The notes under the pieces: generated by a model
Database searches by the model: none
The model's input: only the letters and a program-made list of their open reading frames with translations
What the model was told of the DNA's origin: nothing
NCBI RefSeq assembly: GCF_932274485.2
Contig: NC_065880.2
Location: forward strand, 76,627,730-76,691,729
Length of the DNA stretch: 64,000 nucleotides
Origin: Patella vulgata
Lineage: Eukaryota; Mollusca; Gastropoda; Patellidae
Reading direction: 5' to 3'
Translations under genes and position numbers: made by a program
In this document: one piece after another, positions 9,401 to 19,440 of the stretch
How the letters are laid out: every line of letters starts with the position of its first letter
Position numbering within the stretch: the first letter of the stretch is position 1

Positions 9401-12400
9401 TAATGATTATACATATTCTTAAATACTGTATGGATATTTGGCAGGTATTGTTTAACTTTGGTATATATTAATTAAAATAACAATAATATTAACTTGTGAT
9501 CTGGAGTGTCGCGCCTCTAGCTTCAGCTGGCCGATCACCTCTGGTTTGTGGTCGTAGTATCACCCCCTAGAGGGAGGGCATGTGACTTGGAGATGGGTGG
9601 GGGGAGGGGCTTCTTAACCGGGTAATCCGGGTACTCTGGTTTCCTCCCACGGAAAAGATCCTAGTGCATGCGCTAAGATAATGAAAATCAATAAAAATGA
9701 TAAATTTTCTGGGATATCACCCTCGGTACAAGAGGACGTTAAACACCACGAACAACAACATCATACCTAATAGTTAGGTTGATTCCAAAATACAAATAAA
9801 TATTATGTTGTAGTTTCAGTTACTGGATGTGAACATCTATGAATTATGTGAACAACTAAAATTATCTTTGTATGACTGTTTAGTTCCTAGCACAGCCATA
9901 ATCTGTATTCTAATGTTTTTTCAGTCACAACTACCTTACCAACCATAAAAACAAGCACTACAAGAGAACAAGGCACAACTACCTTACCAACCAGAAGAAC
10001 AACCACTAAAAGAGAACAAGACATAACTACCTTACCAGCCAGAAGAACAATCACTACCAGAGAACAAGACACGCGTCGGGTATTTACGGATACAACTACA
10101 ATAGAGTCGACTAAACTAGACAATTCCAAACCTGCAAACTCCACGGATAAAGATAGATCTGGAAGAACGGAAGGTGTTTTATATACTACAGAAATAAACA
10201 GTGCTAAGGCTATTAATTATAATCAACATACAACAGGTAATTTATGAATTCCCATATCAAATTGTCTAATTCCTGATATACAGTTTCAATACAACAGTTT
10301 GTTATAAGGTATGATTAACTGTGTGGTAGTAGGATTTCTAAAATAAATGAAACTCTGCCATATATTGGACGCCAGTCACTATATCTGTTCCTAAACTGTC
10401 CCACCAGAGGTAACTGTTGGGTGGGGTTCTAGCGGATCTAGAAGCTGTGAACGACGCGGGGGGGGGGGGTAAATCTTAACTGTAGTTTAAATCATGCTTC
10501 TGTTCCATGTTGTGGGGTCTCAATGTTGCGTCATGGCATTTTAAGGAATCTGAACCATTCGGTCATGGGGGGGGGGGGGGGCGTGTCTACGTGTCACCCC
10601 CAGGACATGTTCCTGAAGCAACGACTGCTAGTTTTACAACATCTGAACGTTGCTAGATTACTTCACTTATTCTCGAACTTATAGCTACGTTATCTACAGA
10701 CACGTGAACAGTAGCGTTCAATTATAGGTTGTAGCATAGCGATCCCCACAGAAACCGTGACATTGAACGAACCTTGAACTTTGCAACTCGATTATTACAG
10801 GTAGACATTTTAGCTTGAAAGCGCGAGGCTTGGTATTCGCGACGATCGCAGAATCTGATAGGCTCACAAGCTGGGCTTGTACCCAATCGAAATTAGTGCC
10901 GAAATATGCAGGGTATTACGTGAAGGCCGTGATAAGACGTACGTAGTTAAAGCGAGATGAGGTCTTCTATTGAAGATGTCCCCGGGACGAGAAAGTTCTA
11001 TTGAATATCGTTATGCCCTAGAGTGTGTATATAGTAGCCTACAGGCGCGTAGAGAATAGAGTACGGTTACCATCAAATCGTGTTTCAATCGTAGTGTCTA
11101 GTCGGAATGTGTAGTATATTATGTAGTTATATATCCTTTGGCTACTCGAAAGTTCACCAACGTGACATAACAGATCATGAGATAACGGATAAACAATTTA
11201 ATTCCCCACTTCTGTGTTGGTTTGTAGAAATCAACTTCGTCCCCCACTGTCATAATTCAACATAGAAATTTGTATACTTTTTTTATGGTGTGAACGCCAT
11301 GTGTTTAGTATTACAGCAAGTGTGATGTCCACCTAAATATGCAATTCTTTCTTTCTCGCACACAGTACTAAAAGCTAGTGATTGCCACTTGACAGCATGG
11401 TTCTTTATTTTTTACAAGGCACGTTTATTACCCCACCGCTAAGTATTATACTACAAGTGTTCGGTGCTGATTTATGGTGTAATTATATATGTTTTGTAGA
11501 TAAGGCTGTTATTGCTGGAAGCGTCGTAGGATGTATTCTTCTGGTCATATTAGTTACCATTGTTGTTGTTTTCATATTCAAAAGGTAAGGTTTATATTTT
11601 AGTCATTCACTATTAAAGGTTGGTCAGACATAATATAAGATAAATTGATGTGCCATTAAGTGGCCCAATCCTAGAAATTTTATTCTACTTTTAAAATCGT
11701 CGATAACAAAGTCACTGTACAATTAGCCAACGATTGACTTACATTTTTGTAATCTATGTAACTATATTTTTCGTCTTTAGAAAATGTATTACCGGTTTCC
11801 TCTCTTGCATTACTTAATTACACGAAACGCGATTACAGATTATCAATAGCGAAAATTTTACCATGGTAGTTACAATCTATTTAACCAATTTTGACAAGAT
11901 GTATTAACCTTGGAAATCTGACCTGTGTTTGTTACAGACTTATTTTATATTTATTGCAGGAAAACAATTGGAGCTTTTATTGACAGTCGCTTCAAAGACA
12001 GTCCAAGAGTATCGAATCCAGTATACAAAGAACCAAGCGATGGCTACAATAATATTGTTTTAAAGAACGATAATTCTCCATCTGTTAATGTGGTTAAATC
12101 GGACGATTATAATCAATTGCATGATATCAAGAACGATAACTCAATGACAACCAGTAACACGTACAACCACCTGGGGCTAACGATGGGTGATTACAACCAT
12201 TTACATACTAATAACAACAGTCTTCGTGTGGATGAACAGTCGGGGGCAGCATATAATCATCTTGGTATGGTGAATAATAAGACACGGAATTCAGATTACA
12301 ATCATCTGAACGGTATAGCGGGTCATAAAAGCGTTTCAGAAAAAGTTCACTATGCTAACTACAACCATCTTGGTGACGTAAAGAGTGAGATTCCAAAGGC

Positions 12401-12746
12401 TTATTATAACCACCTAGACGAAAACAAGAAGATTTCCAATGACGGCTACAGCTATATAGAAGGCATAAGCAACGAGAAGACTAGTGATGACTACCACCAT
12501 CTTGGTAATGTAACCGAACACATGTTAAATGAAGACGATTACAACCATATTGGTGACAAAAAGCACGACGCCATTGTAGAGTACGAACTAGCTCATAATG
12601 GCGATTTACATGTCCGGACAGAACAAGCAGCAGAGGATGTCCAGTACGAGACAGCTGACGATGAAAGGGGAGATTACTCCAATCTTTCTGAACACCAATC
12701 TAACTATGAAAATTTTCCCATTTCGGGTCATCAAACATGTGGGTAA
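6400..12746 (+). CDS. Transmembrane SUEL-lectin receptor with multi-tyrosine tail (521 aa, 5 exons)
   Basis: I assembled five exons with canonical GT/AG borders and matching phases: 6400-6445, 8912-9247, 9925-10236, 11500-11584, 11960-12746; total 1566 nt. Domain order: signal peptide (1-16), SUEL/Gal-lectin domain (about 19-127), Thr-rich stalk (128-231), one transmembrane helix (about 235-258), cytoplasmic tail (259-521). SUEL domains bind rhamnose/galactose-type sugars, so a cell-surface carbohydrate receptor is likely. The tail repeats YNHLG-like units, twelve fitting Yxx[L/I], and has NPVY, suited to SH2/PTB docking if phosphorylated. The architecture is read directly from sequence; the signalling and any immune role are inferred. 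It does not match a receptor I can name. Confidence 0.8.
6480..7690. other. Intron 1 of the lectin receptor, left part
   Basis: AT-rich intronic DNA. Open frames at 6744-7067 on both strands lack splice logic or recognisable motifs and are treated as chance. No repeat family recognised here. Confidence 0.45.
7694..8214. mobile_element. MITE with 'AGAGACTTTTGG' inverted ends
   Basis: Left end AGAGACTTTTGGAAAGCGG and right end GCTTGCCAAAAGTCTCT are inverted, and both continue into 'TCCGTAT.CGTATCCGTAT'-type blocks. About 520 bp with no coding capacity, inserted in intron 1. The interior carries several short 'CCGTAT' inverted words that could fold. Confidence 0.65.
8912..9247 (+). CDS. Lectin receptor exon 2: SUEL / Gal-lectin domain
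   Basis: The exon (phase 1 to phase 1, 336 nt) codes for one complete SUEL-type domain: ACSGTNDQHKLSC at the start, NIVHGRYGFRNYDC in the middle, LCNGKKTCRFRL, and a final YSYIEYQC. These correspond to the family landmarks 'C-x-G..L.C', 'I.I..A.YGR', 'C.GK.SC.v' and 'KYLEV.Y.C' of PF02140. The usual 'FGDPC' segment is replaced by a Tyr/Lys-rich stretch (ESCYKIIYYKRKYYNLYRY), so sugar specificity may differ from classical rhamnose-binding lectins. One N-glycosylation sequon (NST). Confidence 0.85.
9270..9395 (-). repeat. SINE-A, truncated 3' half
   Basis: 'GAGAAATGGGGTACAAAGTCC' through 'GGGACTAACGTATGGTTCAA' and 'GGGGTCTTTATCTATGGGAGG' is the minus-strand SINE-A 3' half, lying in intron 2 of the lectin receptor. 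Confidence 0.75.
9495..9772 (+). repeat. Third SINE type (SINE-C)
   Basis: Contains a tRNA-like head region, 'CTCTGGTTTCCTCCCACGG', 'GATCCTAGTGCATGCGC' and an end 'GAGGACGTTAAACACCACG' followed by an AAC-rich run. The end resembles the 'GACGTTAAACCCCA' end of SINE-A and SINE-B, although the body is unrelated. Confidence 0.65.
9925..10236 (+). CDS. Lectin receptor exon 3: Thr-rich stalk
   Basis: Acceptor TTTTTTCAG, donor GTAATT, phase 1 to phase 1. About 104 residues, with three tandem 16-residue (48-nt) repeats at 9927-10070 of the type TTTLPTRRTTTKREQD, followed by a T/S/N-rich segment with one NST sequon. A mucin-like, probably O-glycosylated spacer holding the lectin domain off the membrane. 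Direct tandem repeats of this kind often vary in copy number between alleles. Confidence 0.75.
10300..11490. other. Intron 3 of the lectin receptor
   Basis: Contains two long G-runs (about 10459-10469 and 10567-10581) and moderately GC-rich unique sequence. I see no exon that fits the flanking phases and no recognised repeat. Confidence 0.45.
11500..11584 (+). CDS. Lectin receptor exon 4: transmembrane helix
   Basis: Phase-1 acceptor (GTTTTGTAG) and phase-2 donor (GTAAGG). Codes DKAVIAGSVVGCILLVILV, then TIVVVFIFKR: an uncharged segment of about 24 residues closed by K-R, the expected stop-transfer on the cytoplasmic side. GSVVG is a GxxxG helix-packing motif, which could support dimerisation. 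Confidence 0.85.
11960..12746 (+). CDS. Lectin receptor exon 5: YNHLG-repeat cytoplasmic tail
   Basis: Acceptor TTATTGCAG; the exon completes an Arg codon and runs 262 codons to TAA at 12744. The tail has an NPVY motif near the membrane, then Tyr units YNNI, YNQL, YNHL (six times), YSYI, YHHL, YNHI and YSNL. One pair, YNHLGLTMGDYNHL, has six residues between the two YxxL units, which fits the ITAM rule YxxL-x(6-8)-YxxL; other gaps are 10-17 residues. One unit (SDYNHL) fits the ITIM rule. YNNI and YSNL are also pYxN (Grb2-type) sequences. No kinase or other folded domain; low complexity and acidic/Asn-rich. Confidence 0.85.
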
Positions 12747-12808
12747 TATCATAACTTATGATCGTACAATAACTACCGGTACCTAACATGATAGTATTAT
12801 TATTCTGT

Positions 12809-12814
12809 ATTAAA
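12809..12814 (+). terminator. Possible polyadenylation signal of the lectin receptor
   Basis: ATTAAA 63 bp after the stop codon; the common variant hexamer. No better AATAAA lies nearby. Confidence 0.35.
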
Positions 12815-12946
12815 ATACAGATGTGACGTCATCCATTTATGTTGGCGTACCATTATTTCAAATAATCGTACGGGCAATGTTCCAAGTGTAACTAGTTAAA
12901 ATATTGAACCCGAGTGACGTGCAAAGCACGTGCAAGTGTCTGTATT

Positions 12947-13082
12947 TTAAGTTGTTTAATGGTCTCGAGCTTAAGACATTGAGTAATATATTGTAAAAAC
13001 ACTAGGGCCTCACGGCCCTTTTGTTGTTACAATATATTACTTAATTATAATGTCTCGTTCTCGACCATTAAACAATACTTAT
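12947..13082. repeat. Palindromic hairpin element downstream of the lectin receptor
   Basis: Arms 'GTTTAATGGTCTCGAGC' + 'AATATATTGTA' and 'TACAATATATTAC' + 'TCGACCATTAAAC' are inverted over about 50 bp around a loop containing a small inner stem GGGCC-TCAC-GGCCC. DNA or RNA of this span could fold into a long hairpin. It is followed by M2-like sequence. Confidence 0.6.
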
Positions 13083-13084
13083 TT

Positions 13085-13345
13085 TAGGGTTTGAATAGAT
13101 TAAGTGATGGATAATTTAATGTAAAACTGGATAATTGAGACTTTGTATATAATTGTCCTAACGTTAGTAATGACGATCGGGGCTAGCCTAAAACTGAATC
13201 GCTAATATCTCGGTTCAGAGAGAAGACATTTAATGACTGAAATTTTCAGCATATTCTATTTTCATTATCTATTTGTGTTAACTATTATAGCGAGAACTGT
13301 CATGATCAGCTCTTTATCTTATCTTGCCCAATCCCCCTATAAGAT
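13085..13345. mobile_element. M2-family fragment
   Basis: The block 'CTGAATCGCTAATATCTCGG' through 'GAGAACTGTCATGATCAGC' and 'CTCTTTATCTTATCTTGCC' matches the right half of the element at 2574-3684. Confidence 0.55.
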
Positions 13346-13509
13346 ATAAAATGCTTTATTATATAAGATATATATAGTCTATTTTTATAGACATTTATCG
13401 ATAACATGGATGTTTGTTTTAACATGTTGAAGTTATAGTTTGTTTATTGTAGAAATGTATGTTAATTTCACAATTTTATGCAATTTTGATGACAATATAT
13501 TTTTATATC

Positions 13510-13640
13510 CAAAAGATCTCGGATGAATTCGATTTTGGCGCGTTTTGGATCGTAGCTTCTTGGATTATACCCTCTGATTCTACGAAAATTTACGTTTTTA
13601 ACTTGTTGACCCTCTAACGGTAACAATTTTGATCCTAATT
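13510..13640 (+). repeat. Dispersed repeat unit ('GGATGAATTCGATTTTGGC')
   Basis: The unit 'CGGATGAATTCGATTTTGGC' with 'GTAGCTTCTTGGATTAT' recurs at 14175-14270 and, more diverged, at 14815-14880, spaced by inserted elements. I infer a local tandem array broken by the M1 and hAT-type insertions. Confidence 0.45.
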
Positions 13641-13649
13641 AGATAAAAC

Positions 13650-14163
13650 TTAAAGGATCTAAAGCGCTAATATTTGGGACCTACAAATTGACACAAATGG
13701 GTCGCAACGTATATAATAATGTAATATGAATGTAAATAAACTGATTTACATTCAATCGTTTCCCTTTTTACTCTAATTTCAAAGCAGTTATGTTCGGCGA
13801 AATACGCCAGAAGTCTCAATCGAATGGCAATCTCTAGCGACTGGTTATTCCAGTCTACACCGATAGTATTTATTGCGCATGCTCTCCAGATAAGAACATA
13901 GCGTCTACATTTGACATGACTTGTGGAATGTGTCCAGCCGCGTTCTTTGAGTCCCTTGTTCCAAATGGCGCTGAAATGCATTATGGTACACGATTCGTGT
14001 ACGAATGGTAAATTTTTTATTTTGTCTTGAATATTGGATATCAGAAGCCCATCTTTTCCCTGTAAGATCACAAGACCAATGTTGATTTGAATTGACTAAT
14101 AATTCGTGTTTTCAATGTCGAAGATTTTTGATGATATTGAGTTAGAGACTTAGCTACTTTAAA
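13650..14163 (+). mobile_element. M1 element (about 510-bp MITE), copy 1
   Basis: M1 is my label. Ends TTAAAGGATCTAAAGCGC and GACTTAGCTACTTTAAA are inverted relative to each other. It carries the conserved inner block 'TGGTACACGATTCGTGTAC', nearly self-complementary. Stops in all frames: the 134-codon minus-strand frame across it is not conserved in the other copies. Confidence 0.7.
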
Positions 14164-14279
14164 TTATGTTTATTATAAGGATAACGGATGAATTCGATTT
14201 TGGCACGTATCGGACGGTAACGTCTTGGATAATTGCCCCATTGTTGGACGCAAAATCACGGTTTTAGCTTCCTCTAGGT

Positions 14280-14588
14280 CAGTGGTACTCGACCTTTTTT
14301 GTCTAAGGCACACATTGGAACACGTGAAAAATAGCGGCACACCTGTCTAAATGTATATAAAAAAATTATTGAATTTTGCAAGATAAAAACCTGTCAAGTC
14401 ATACGGCATACAACCGTAGACAGAGCCTAGCCATAGACACACAGAAAACACAGCTATGGACTTATCTGTAGACACCGGTGAATACTCATTTGGGATCACG
14501 TGGTTTTTCGCATTTTCTTAGTGTGCCGTTCAAAATTTCGCGGCACACTTAGAAAAATCTCGCGGCACACTATGGTTGAGAAAAACTG
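14280..14588. mobile_element. hAT-type non-autonomous element
   Basis: Ends CAGTGGTACTCGACC and GGTTGAGAAAAACTG are the inverted ends of the widespread 'CAGTGGTTCTCAACC' hAT group, and the interior repeats GCGGCACAC near both ends. Flanks CTCTAGGT (14272-14279) and CTCTATAG (14589-14596) give an 8-bp duplication agreeing at five positions and close to the nTCTAGAn preference of that group. 309 bp, no transposase. Confidence 0.75.
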
Positions 14589-14599
14589 CTCTATAGAGG

Positions 14600-15860
14600 T
14601 CACAATGTTTATTTGATTTTAAAAACCATTCACACGTCGTCTTTACACCACGGGTGGACTTGAAGTTTGTGAAAATGACCGTTCACTTTTAAACAAAGAG
14701 TGTCAAAGCATATAATAAATACAAACATGTTGTGGACACTCTAGATCTCCGGTTTTGGTGCGCATTGCCCCTGCCGTTTATATGAAGCTTGAATTATGTG
14801 TTTAGACTCAAAAGATCTTGGATGAGTTAAATGCTGGTGTGAATCGGGTCCCCTTTTCTGAAAGTCTTATGAACGCGATAAAGCTATATTATTTAACATA
14901 TTTTCTTTTCAAATTTGGTTTGAAGCATTGGAGCCATGAGAGGACAAACTTTTTCAATAATTGCATTCCACGACCTTTCCGTCCAGAGTTATGACTCCTT
15001 AGCCGACAGCCTTGTGCTTCCCATAGATGCCATCGTTTTTCACAGATCTGTAATAGATTTGGCGTGTATCATTGGGTTAGTGAGAGGACCAACTCTACCG
15101 ATATTCAGCGTTCCGGAGTTACCCGCCTTTGTCGAAAACCCTCTGAACTTGATATAAGGTAACGTTGTTACGCATTTAGTTCAAATTTGGTGTTTAGAAT
15201 TTCACTTATGAAAGTACGAACTCGATCGATATTCAGCGATAAGTGACACAATCCGTTCCAAAAGCCCTGTAAACGCGAAAGAGACTACAGTTTTGAATAT
15301 TATTTATTTCTAATTCGGTGTGAAGCATTGCAACAATGAGCCTATGAGCCCTATTATTTGTCTGTTATCCGTCCATTTATTTCATGTATTTCCAAATGTG
15401 GGCGTAGCTTGCATAGCAACAGCTTGTTAATATGGTGATAATTTTTATAAAATTTAAGAACTCATAGGGCAAGTTGTGAAGCGTTTACATTCAACTTTAC
15501 CAACTATCATCTGTATATCATATCCAGCCAGAACAGACTAGTTTATGCAATAAACCTCACGACCAACTGAAGTTTGAATACCCATAAATAAATTCACACT
15601 TCAATCCCTACGTCGATGTATTGAGTTTAATATGTTAAGAGTTATCGCTGACTCGGCGATATCCCTGTATCAATGGACAATGATTACTGACAATCCTAGA
15701 TAACATTAAATAATTTATTGAATGTGGATGTTATATACCTACGCCACGTGATAACCTTATGGTATAATTTTTGATGTTTTATCTCCTTTGAGTGATTACG
15801 ACAAGTTTTTAACCAATGTTTGTTTGTTTTAGAGTTTTGTTTTATAGTTTTGTCATATTC
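14600..15860. other. Intergenic, no gene recognised
   Basis: Diverged repeat units like 13510-13640 occur at about 14815 and 15170-15310 ('AAATTTGGTTTGAAGCATTG', 'AATTCGGTGTGAAGCATTG', with 'GAGCCATGAG' / 'CAATGAGCC'). The frame at 14936-15157 lies inside this repeated material, so I do not call it a gene. Confidence 0.45.
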
Positions 15861-15867
15861 TTCCATT

Positions 15868-16196
15868 TAGTGAAAATTAGATTGTGCCAGTGTGCATGCA
15901 TCGCCTATATAATATTAGTGAAATTTAGTTGTGTCAGTGTGTATATGTATCGTTTATATGATATTATAGAAATTTAGTTTGTGTCAGTGTGTGTCCATCA
16001 TCTATATATCATTAATGATACATAGTTTGTGTTAATGTGTATCAATCCTTTGCATCATATTAATGATATGTTTGTGTCAGTGGGTATCAATCGTGTGAAG
16101 CATATTAATGATCTGTTTGTGTCAATGTGTATCAATCGTGTGTATGTGATATTTAGTTTGCATCGATGTATATGCGTCGTTTGTATCCTATTAAAG
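15868..16196 (+). repeat. Minisatellite, about 58-60 bp period, left part
   Basis: Units of the type 'TTAGTTTGTGTCAGTGTGTAT' + 'CATCGTCTATATGATATTAA' repeat five to six times with divergence. The same units reappear at about 18640-18662 and 19325-19440, so the array was split by later insertions. Confidence 0.7.
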
Positions 16197-18640
16197 GGGC
16201 ACAATGTAAGATTTAGATAAAGAGCTGGTCGTTCGCGCTATAATAATTCAAAAATAGATAAAGCAAAATGAATATATTGAAAATTTCATTCAAATTACTT
16301 TATTTTGAGCGAAGTTATCAATAGTTGTCGATTTGACAAATATATGTGCATCGGCAATACTATATACCGGAAAACACCTGAAAACAACCATTTTATACTG
16401 AATACCGGAAAACACGGGAAAAACACTAAATACCGGAAAACACCCTAAATAGGTAACCCGGAGCCTGGTCCTCTGTGTGCGGGTTTGGACCAAGTGAGCG
16501 CCGATGAAGGAAGGTCAAGGTCATTACGATGTTCGTTTTACAAATAGCCCCCCACCCCCACCCCCCAAAAAATTTCCGATTTTTTTTTCTCCAAAATTTT
16601 TTTGACGAAAAAAATTTTCTGTCACAAAAAAAAAATTCGAATGTTTCCGAAAAATTGGTTTTACAAAAAAACATTCCGTAGAAAATAATTTTACAGAGAA
16701 AAATACTGGAAAAGAAAAATTGAATTTTTTTTGGAGAGAAATTTGGGAGAAGAAATTTTTTAAAAAAATCTGAAAAGAAATTTTTCTTTGACCGTAGGCG
16801 ATCGCTCGCTTGTATGTTAATGAACTTATTTCATCAGCGCTCACCTGGTCCAAAACCACACACGAGGACCAAACTCCGGGTAACTAAATAGCTACCGGAA
16901 AACTTAGAAGAGTAAACTGTGCCCGAGATTTTTTTAGAGAGCGCGCCGCGCCGCTCCGGGAGGGATCATCGTCAGGGTGGGACGGGGGTGGAATTGTCCA
17001 GTCACGTGACGAACATAGATCTCAACCCATATTATTTCCACAGTCCTTGTCATTAATCACAAATTACGAGATGATATACGAAAATGCAGGTTTACTTTGA
17101 AATAGTGCAAATGATACTTTTCCATCTACAATCTTCAGATCAAAGGATGCAAGTTCTTACACAGTGCAGCATAATTTGTGCAACAGAAGACATCTCGAGT
17201 ATCGATTGTCTTAAAAAAACATTTTCTCGGGGACATTTTTTTCCGAATACGCATTCGGTGTAAATCTTCAGCCACCAGGAAGTGGTTAACATAGTAATGT
17301 TTTATTACGATAGTAGTACATCAAACAAATTGGTTGCCTGAGGTTCTCTGGGGGAAAGTAGCCTCATCGGCTAGAATCCTCTATTTCACAAACAAAAACA
17401 ACAATTGCTTCCTTGAAAATTTATCGATCAACCCTTTTAACAGACGTCCAGCTTACCACTTCCCGTCAATGCAGTAAGATAGAATATGTAGTTTTCTCAT
17501 GGACAATTGGGCGAAAGTTGGGGTTTTCTCAAGGAAAACTGGTCAACAAGTTGAGGCAAAAAGCTCGAAAAGTAATCCAGAAAAAAATCCTGTGTGCGGC
17601 CCTCGGAATATGATGGAATATGTTGAATATTATTATGGTTCAAGTGATTATATTTGACCCTGGAATGAAAGTAAGCTCAGAAACAAGTAGATTTTTAACA
17701 CTTCCAACGAGATGGATAGCTCTTGGAAAGGACAGACACTTTTCAGATTACAGCCAGTCCGAGAATTGCGTGGCATCCATTTCGTTTGGTGATTAGGACA
17801 CATAGCGGTTAAACCTGGAACTTCAACTCGAACTATTCAGAGATTTATTAACTCGCTTTTGATGATACTTGCTGTTTTATGATGCGATTTTTTGTTACCT
17901 AGGGAGGAGTTGGCCTAGCCGTGCCTTCCACTAATTCGTACCACCCTGATGCCAGCGTTACTGGTAAGAATCAGGAGACCGGCGCAACCGGCATATAATG
18001 GGGCCCTCCGAGGGCAGTGTTTAATCTTCTGAAATACTAAAACACTGAAATCTACTGAAATTTACTGAAAACTAAAATTAAAATACAAAATAAAATATGG
18101 TCAATGATGGAGGTAGACTGATTGCGTCTTTTAAAACATTCAAAACATAATAGGCATCAACAAAATTTTGGAGAAAAAAAATCGGATTTTTTTTTTTTTT
18201 TTGAGGGGGTGGGGGCTATTTGTAAAACGAACATCGTAATGACCTTGACCTTCTTTCATCGGCGCTCACTTGGTCCAAAACCGCACACAGAGGACCAGGC
18301 TCCGAGTTACCTATTTAGGGTGTTTTCCGGTATTTAGGTTGTTTTCCGGTATTTAGTGTTTTTCCGGTGTTTTCCGGTATTCAGTATAAAATGGTGTTTT
18401 CCGGTGTTTTCCGGTATATAGTATGGCCCTATGTGCATTGATCCTAACCACCGTATTGGTCATTGGTTAGTCTCGCTTCTCTATTTTAAAATTAAATCAT
18501 TAAATGACCGAACCCTTTTAATCTACTTAAAATCGGAGCCATCCGATGGCATCGATAGTTTTTTTATGGTCTTGTCATGTTAATACATGACTAATTATAG
18601 TTTATGTAACATTTCAGGCACATAGAAAGACCTAAAATCG
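16194..18640. mobile_element. M2-type element carrying a nested long-inverted-repeat element
   Basis: Left end 'TAAAGGGGCACAATGTAAGATTTAGA' is the M2 terminus; the matching interior resumes at about 18480-18640 ('CCGATGGCATCGATAG', 'TATGGTCTTGTCATG', 'AACATTTCAGGC'). Between them (16330-18440) lies a second element with its own long inverted arms. The pair sits inside the minisatellite. Confidence 0.6.
16330..18440. mobile_element. Long-inverted-repeat element (arms about 270 bp)
   Basis: Arm 16340-16600 and arm 18165-18435 are inverted: both contain 'ATTACGATGTTCGTTTTAC', 'GAGCGCCGATGAA', 'GAGCCTGGTCCTCTGTGTG' (in opposite senses) and runs of 'TTTTCCGGTATTTA' units. The 1.6-kb interior shows no transposase; it has a GC-rich patch near 16930-17000 and an A/T-run-rich inner left side. 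Type unassigned; non-autonomous by inspection. Confidence 0.65.
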
Positions 18641-18661
18641 GTGTGTATCAATCGGTTATAC

Positions 18662-19328
18662 TATACTCTTCAAAAACAAGTAGGTGATATTTAAATGCAA
18701 ATACCTATGCAGGTTGCCATATCATAAATAGTCATGGAAACTTGACATGCTTTGAGAGTATGTGCACAGATGAAGAACTTATCGCCCCAACAGAACCACT
18801 GAGCTGCACATGCGACACGCAATAGCGCTATCCACGTGGGAGGGGTTCATTGTCAAATTTGACACTTCAAGGAAGGGTTGATGAAAACTGCCGCGCGCTG
18901 CTTTATCTATCCATGATTGCTTTCCTATCGATTCTTTACTGTTTAGCGTATCTTTTCTTCAGTGTGTTACGTTTAATTTGATCGGGAGACGTGTTCGTCG
19001 ACGCCAACCCTGCAAGAATTGGCCGTGGCACTGTAAGAGGGGTGGGTTAGATTGCCCCAAATCGTGATTGAACGGTTGATTAGGAGCATGCCACGACGAA
19101 TTGTTGAATGTCTGAGGATTGGTGGAGCAATTACTCATTATTAAGAGGTGTACCTCTTTGCGAGTGAAATGGATCCGTCAGATAAGCCGCCCATATGAAC
19201 TGTTATGTTCATGTGTAGAAAATTGGCCTGTTATTAACATACACTGGTTACTCCTAATAAAAACAGCAGTGCATTTCTGCAGTTTTGTATTGTTTCAGAA
19301 TATCCCCTACTTCTTTGAAGAGTATATA
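18662..19328 (+). mobile_element. Tc1-type element, internally deleted
   Basis: Ends 'TATACTCTTCAAA' + 'AAGTAGG' and 'CCTACTTCTTTGAAGAGTATA' are the inverted ends also seen at 43703 and 48251. The left third matches 43385-43690 (inverted), then the sequence jumps to the 'GACGTGTTCGTCGACG' + 'CTGCAAGAATTGCC' region that matches 48540-48600 (inverted). Most of the transposase is therefore missing, giving a 0.67-kb MITE-like derivative. Confidence 0.75.
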
Positions 19329-19440
19329 TTAGTGATATTTAGTTTGCGTCAATGTGAATGCATCGTGTGTATTATATTAGTGATATTCAGTTTGTGCTGT
19401 GTGTAGGACTCGTTTATATTACATTGGTGTTTGATTTTTT
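19325..19440 (+). repeat. Minisatellite, right part
   Basis: 'TAGTGATATTTAGTTTGCGTC' + 'GTGTGTATTATATTAGTGAT' continues the array of 15868-16196 on the far side of the Tc1 insertion. Confidence 0.6.

Noticed and set aside
9887-10144. 85-codon minus-strand frame rich in V/L
   Set aside because: Antisense shadow of the Thr-rich stalk repeats in exon 3 of the lectin receptor.
10459-10581. Long G-runs here and at 39112, 45841, 47171, and C-runs at 32660 and 45071
   Set aside because: Possible quadruplex formers, but homopolymer length is unreliable in assemblies and no feature is linked to them.
13667-14071. 134-codon minus-strand frame
   Set aside because: Lies wholly in an M1 element and is not open in the other M1 copies.
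16426-16859. Phe-rich minus-strand frames
   Set aside because: Low-complexity A/T runs in the inverted-repeat element; no conserved motif.
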